Both the position numbers and the translations under genes were made by a program. Of a DNA stretch of 64,000 bases, positions 59,110 through 64,000 are shown piece after piece. The stretch comes from Palsa-504 sp963822765 (GTDB taxonomy: Bacteria > Actinomycetota > Actinomycetes > Streptosporangiales > Streptosporangiaceae): NCBI GenBank assembly GCA_963822765.1, contig CAWGJL010000007.1, forward strand, positions 310,001-374,000, read 5' to 3'. The notes under the pieces are model-generated. The model ran no database searches, was not told the origin of the DNA, and saw only the letters and a list, made by a program, of their open reading frames with translations. How positions within the stretch are numbered: position 1 is the first letter of the stretch; the number at the start of each line of letters is the position of its first letter.

Positions 59110-59153
59110 GCGTGCCGCCCAACGATCGCGATGGTATAACCGCCCCGACCAGC

Positions 59154-59927
59154 CTACTTGGGCTGGAACCTGATCCCGCCGTCGAAGCGGACGACCTCGG
59201 CGTTGAGGTAGTCGTTCCCGATCAGGCTCAGCACCAGGTGACCGAACTCGTCCGCCCGCCCCATGCGCTTGGGGAAGACGACCGGGGCCGCCAGCCTGGC
59301 CTTGAACTCCTCGGAGCCGGCGCCGGAGCCGTAGATCGGGGTGTCGATGATGCCGGGGCAGATCGTGTTGACCCGCACCCCGATGGCGGCCAGGTCGCGC
59401 GCGGCGGGCACGGTCATCGCGATGATGCCGCCCTTGGACGCGGCGTAGGCGATCTGGCCGGTCTGCCCCTCGATGCCCGCGATCGAGGAGGTGTTGACGA
59501 TGACGCCGCGCTGCCCGTCGCCGTCGACGGGCTCGGTCCGGGCGATGGCCGCGGCGGCGATGCGCATGAGGTTGAAGGTGCCGATCAGGTTGACGTTGAT
59601 GACCCGCAGGTAGGGGGCCAGGTCGTGCGGCGTGCCGTCCCGCCCGACGGTGCGCGCCGCCCAGCCGATGCCCGCGCAGCTGACCGCGACCCGCAGCGGG
59701 GCCCCGGTGCCGGCCGCGGCGTCCACCGCGGCCTGGACCGACGCCTCGTCGGCCACGTCGGTCCGCGCGAACAGGCCGCCGGTCTCGCTGGCCACCCGCT
59801 TGCCGGCGTCTTCGTTCAGGTCGGCGATGACCACCGTGGCGCCTGCCGCGGCGAGCGCCCGGGCGGTCGCCTCGCCCAGCCCGCTCGCGCCCCCGGAGAC
59901 GATCGCCGCACTACCGTTCACGTCCAT
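59154..59927 (-). CDS. Short-chain dehydrogenase, 3-hydroxyacyl-CoA dehydrogenase type-2-like
   Basis: Classical NAD(P)-dependent SDR of 257 residues. Cofactor loop IVSGGASGLGEATARAL, DLNED after strand 2 (NAD preference), SCAGIG in place of NNAG, catalytic Ser in VNTSSIAG and YAASKGG, and PGIIDTPIYG. The pattern is closest to HSD10-type enzymes of fatty-acid/branched-chain oxidation. ATG 59927 starts MDVNGSAAIVSGG. Divergent from the exporter gene at 59981; no pathway genes adjoin it, so the substrate is a guess. Confidence 0.87.
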   Translation of the reverse strand: MDVNGSAAIVSGGASGLGEATARALAAAGATVVIADLNEDAGKRVASETGGLFARTDVADEASVQAAVDAAAGTGAPLRVAVSCAGIGWAARTVGRDGTPHDLAPYLRVINVNLIGTFNLMRIAAAAIARTEPVDGDGQRGVIVNTSSIAGIEGQTGQIAYAASKGGIIAMTVPAARDLAAIGVRVNTICPGIIDTPIYGSGAGSEEFKARLAAPVVFPKRMGRADEFGHLVLSLIGNDYLNAEVVRFDGGIRFQPK

Positions 59928-61590
59928 GCCCGGAGCATACCTGCAGGCAGAATGTCACCGCTGCGAGCTAAGGTCGGAACATGAGGAAGCTGCACGGTAA
60001 CCCGTGGGCGGTCCTGGTTGTGGTGTCCCTGGGATTCTTCATGACGCTGCTCGACCTGACGATCGTCAACATCGCGATCCCGAACATGATCGACAAGCTG
60101 CACGCGTCCCTCGACGACGTGCTCTGGGTGCTCAACGCGTACGCCCTGGTGCTCGCCGTCCTGGTCATCACCGCGGGGCGGCTGGGGGACCTGCTCGGGC
60201 CGCGCACCATGTTCGTCGCGGGGATCGCCGTGTTCACCGTCGCCTCGGCGGCGTGCGGCTTCGCGCCCGGGGCCGGCTGGCTCATCGCCTTCCGCGCGGT
60301 CCAGGGGCTCGGCGCGGCCATGCTGATGCCGCAGACCCTGGCCCTGGTGACCATGACGTTCCCGCCCGACCGGCGCGGGGCGGCGTTCGGCGTCTGGGGG
60401 GCGGTGGCCGGGCTGGCCACCATCGCCGGGCCGACCCTGGGCGGGCTGCTGGTCACCGCGTTCGACTGGCGCTGGATCTTCTTCGTCAACCTGCCGATCG
60501 GGGCGGCGGTCCTGGCCGTGACGTTCTTCATCATCCCGGGCTTCCAGCCCGGGCGGCGGCACCGGTTCGACATCGCGGGCGTGGCGCTGGCCAGCCTGGG
60601 CCTGCTGGGCATCTGCTACGGGCTGGTCGAGGGGCAGCGCTACGACTGGGGCACGGTCACCTCGTTCATCTCCATCCCGCTGATCATCGCGGCCGGGGTG
60701 GTGCTGCTCGGCGTGTTCGTGCTGGTCCAGAAGATGCGTCAGGACCGCGAGCCGCTGGTCCCGTTCGTGCTGTTCCGGAGCCGGAACTTCACGCTGATGA
60801 ACTGGGTGTCCGGCACGCTGTCCATCGGGATGCTCGGCATCTTCCTGCCGCTGACCATCTACCTGCAGTCCGCGCTGGGCTTCTCCGCGCTGAAGGCGGG
60901 GCTGACCCTGGCCCCCTCCTCGGTGGTGATGATCATCCTGGCGCCCGGCCTCGGCCGGCTCACCGACAAGATCGGCGGCAAGTACATCCTGCTGACCGGC
61001 CTGACGCTGTTCGCGGTGGGCATGGGCTGGGTGGTGCTGATCGCCACCCCGCATTCGGCCTGGTACGACTTCCTGGCCCCGATGATCGTGGCGGGCCTGG
61101 GCATGGCCGGCACGTTCCCGCCGATGACCACGGTGGCCATGCGCGACGTCGACCCGCGGATGGCCGGCGCGGCCTCCGGCGTGCTCAACACCGTCCGCCA
61201 GGTCGGCTCGGTCATCGGCACCGCCGCGGTGGGCGCGCTGCTGCAGAACCGGCTGGTCAGCTCGCTGACCAGCCAGGCCACCGCCGCCTCGGCCAGCCTG
61301 CCGGCGCAGGCCCGCGGGCCGTTCGTCAGCGGCTTCAGGCAGGCCGCGTCCACCGGCCTGATCGGCGGCGCCCCGGCCAGCTCAGCCGCGCCGGCCGGGA
61401 CCTCCCCCGGGCTCGCGGCCCAGCTGCACCGGCTCGGCGCGGAGGTGTTCAGCGCGGGTTACGTGCACGCGATGCGCTGGACCATGATCCTGCCCATCGC
61501 CGTGGTGGCCCTGGCCGCGGTCAGCTGCCTGGCGATCAGGAACCAGCCCGCGAGCCAGGACCACGTGGCGGTGGCCGGCGCCGGACCGGG

Positions 61591-62991
<1,401 letters not shown>

Positions 62992-63713
62992 GCGCCTTCT
63001 CCCTCGTCGTGCGCGGCGGGACGGCGACGACGCCGCTCCGCGCGCGAAATAGCCCTGATGACACCCGCTCCCCAGCGGTTCCCCCCGCCTGGCCGCGCCC
63101 CCGGTAGCTGCTCGGCCAGAACTGCGTCCACGTGTATTTACGCTCTAGCGGCGTGGTTGGTTCCGATTCTGCATCCGCCTTTCTCCCGGTCAGAGAAATA
63201 TCATGGTTCGCAGGAAGTATTCGGCGGAATCCCAGGATCTTCCCAGCGCCTGTTTTTTAATTCGACGCATTCTGTCCGCCCATAGTCGTATAATCCCCAG
63301 CCTGTGACAGTTAGTGGTTGTCCACGCCGTTCCGGCCGGAATGTACCGGCGGCCGGCCCGGCCCCGCGCCGGGCCGGGTTCGGTGCCGGGGCCATAATGG
63401 GCCCATTACCCGGGCACAGTTCGCTGAAGGAAACGAAGGATGAGGCATCATCCCCGGCCGGAAACCCCTTGGGTGACCCGCTGAGCACGCCCCCGGACCA
63501 TCCGGAGCGACGCCCCGCGGACCAGCCGGACCACCCGGAGCGACGGCCCGCGGACCACCCGGAGCGACGGCCCGCGGACCACCCGGAGCGAGCGCGGCCC
63601 GGCCGGACGCGGGCGGGCCCGAGAGCGGCGGCGGGCCGCGCGGCGCGCGGGGGGCCGGGGACCTGGTGGTGGCCCGGCCCGGCTCTGCCCAGGCCCGGCC
63701 GGGGCCCGGTCCG
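62992..63713. other. Largely gene-free region upstream of plsX
   Basis: About 720 bases. The first 300 are relatively AT-rich with a TATAAT hexamer on the plus strand at 63289-63294. Around 63425-63440 a purine-rich site (GAAGGAAACGAAGG) precedes ATG 63441, which opens only 14 codons. From 63490 a 24-base tandem repeat follows, then a very G/C-rich stretch that is open in the plsX frame. An open frame 63304-63846 (Pro/Arg/Asp repeats) could be an N-terminal extension of plsX joined by a slip, but this is unproven. Confidence 0.4.
63495..63597 (+). repeat. 24-base tandem repeat, about four copies
   Basis: Unit GGACCACCCGGAGCGACGGC CCGC (split here for length) occurs at 63495, 63528, 63552 and 63576, with a 9-base partial copy between the first two. 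Copies 2 and 3 are identical. Read in one frame the unit gives DHPERRPA repeats. Confidence 0.75.
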
Positions 63714-64000
63714 GTGCTGGCCGTCGACGCCATGGGCGGCGACCACGCCCCCGACGAGATCGTCGCGGGCGCGCTGGCCGCCCAGCGCGAGCACGGCATC
63801 CGGATCCTGCTCACCGGGCCCGCCGCGCGCCTGCGCCAGGCGCTGACCAAGCTGGACGCGCCGGGCGCGCTGACCATCGTGCCCGCCGAGGACAACCTGG
63901 CCATGGACGAGGGCGCGCTGGCCAGCCTGCGGCGCCCGCGGTCGAGCGCGGCCGTGGCCTGCCAGCTGGTCCGGCGCGGCGACGCGGCCGCGGTGGTGTC
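63714..64000 (+). CDS. plsX: Phosphate acyltransferase PlsX, N-terminal part
   Basis: Makes acyl-phosphate from acyl-ACP for phospholipid synthesis. VLAVDAMGGDHAPDEIVAGAL is the family N-terminus, followed by GIRILLTGP and a basic helix (RRPRSSAAVACQLVRRGDAAAVV) that fits the conserved KKDSSL...A region. Runs off the right edge. I place the start at GTG 63714, which gives the normal N-terminus; GTG 63666 or 63669 are in-frame alternatives. None has a clear Shine-Dalgarno. Confidence 0.8.
   Translation, partial: MLAVDAMGGDHAPDEIVAGALAAQREHGIRILLTGPAARLRQALTKLDAPGALTIVPAEDNLAMDEGALASLRRPRSSAAVACQLVRRGDAAAVV

Noticed and set aside
63495..63597. Possible CRISPR array or direct-repeat origin
   Set aside because: Tandem 24-base copies without spacers; no replication gene or DnaA boxes seen.

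Overview
The window comes from a high-G+C actinomycete chromosome. Codon third positions are almost all G or C, GTG starts and 1-8 base stop/start overlaps are frequent, and the content is typically actinobacterial: a 14-gene nuo operon next to menaquinone genes, korAB, a SARP/AfsR-type regulator, a SigR-like sigma factor and a Pmt mannosyltransferase. I cannot name the genus.

Layout. 1-3390: a partial gene leaving the left edge, then korAB (2-oxoacid:ferredoxin oxidoreductase). 3387-22571, all on the minus strand: menG, menJ, nuoA-N and a polyprenyl diphosphate synthase, so quinone side-chain synthesis, quinone methylation and reduction, and complex I lie together. A perfect Rex-type operator sits just upstream of menJ. 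22581-28671: an S9 peptidase, then sulfate activation genes (cysN, cysD, cysQ) and pth. 28668-35668: rplY and, further on, prs and glmU. These two halves of a normally contiguous housekeeping cluster are separated by an AfsR-like regulator and a repeat-encoding gene that looks like an AfsS counterpart. 35880-44545 is accessory: an MFS exporter with a candidate operator, two tandem broken HTH plus LAGLIDADG-like genes, a desaturase/TetR pair with a palindromic operator, a cysteine dioxygenase/rhodanese pair behind a cysteine-containing leader ORF and competing hairpins, and a divergent tam/tamR-like pair with a perfect palindrome. 44439-52214: abcF, ispE, rsmA, tatD, metG and a glycosyltransferase. 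52361-64000: a membrane protein, rsmI, pmt, an orphan SigR-like sigma factor, an asparagine synthetase lacking its Cys2 nucleophile, an SDR, a second MFS exporter, a KamA-type radical SAM enzyme and the start of plsX.

About ten otherwise normal genes carry one or more single-base frameshifts (korB, nuoN, nuoG, menG, cysQ, the AfsR-like gene, the first MFS gene, abcF, pmt, the HTH pair). The clean resumption of the same protein after each break and the involvement of essential genes suggest residual sequencing errors rather than decay. I therefore annotate these loci as whole genes with the break marked.

Two short dispersed repeat families are visible: an approximately 50-base double palindrome (one copy in frame inside cysQ, one upstream of rsmA) and a G-run/C-run palindrome (three copies, one in the 5' end of cysN). 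No tRNA, rRNA, CRISPR array or recognisable transposase was found.
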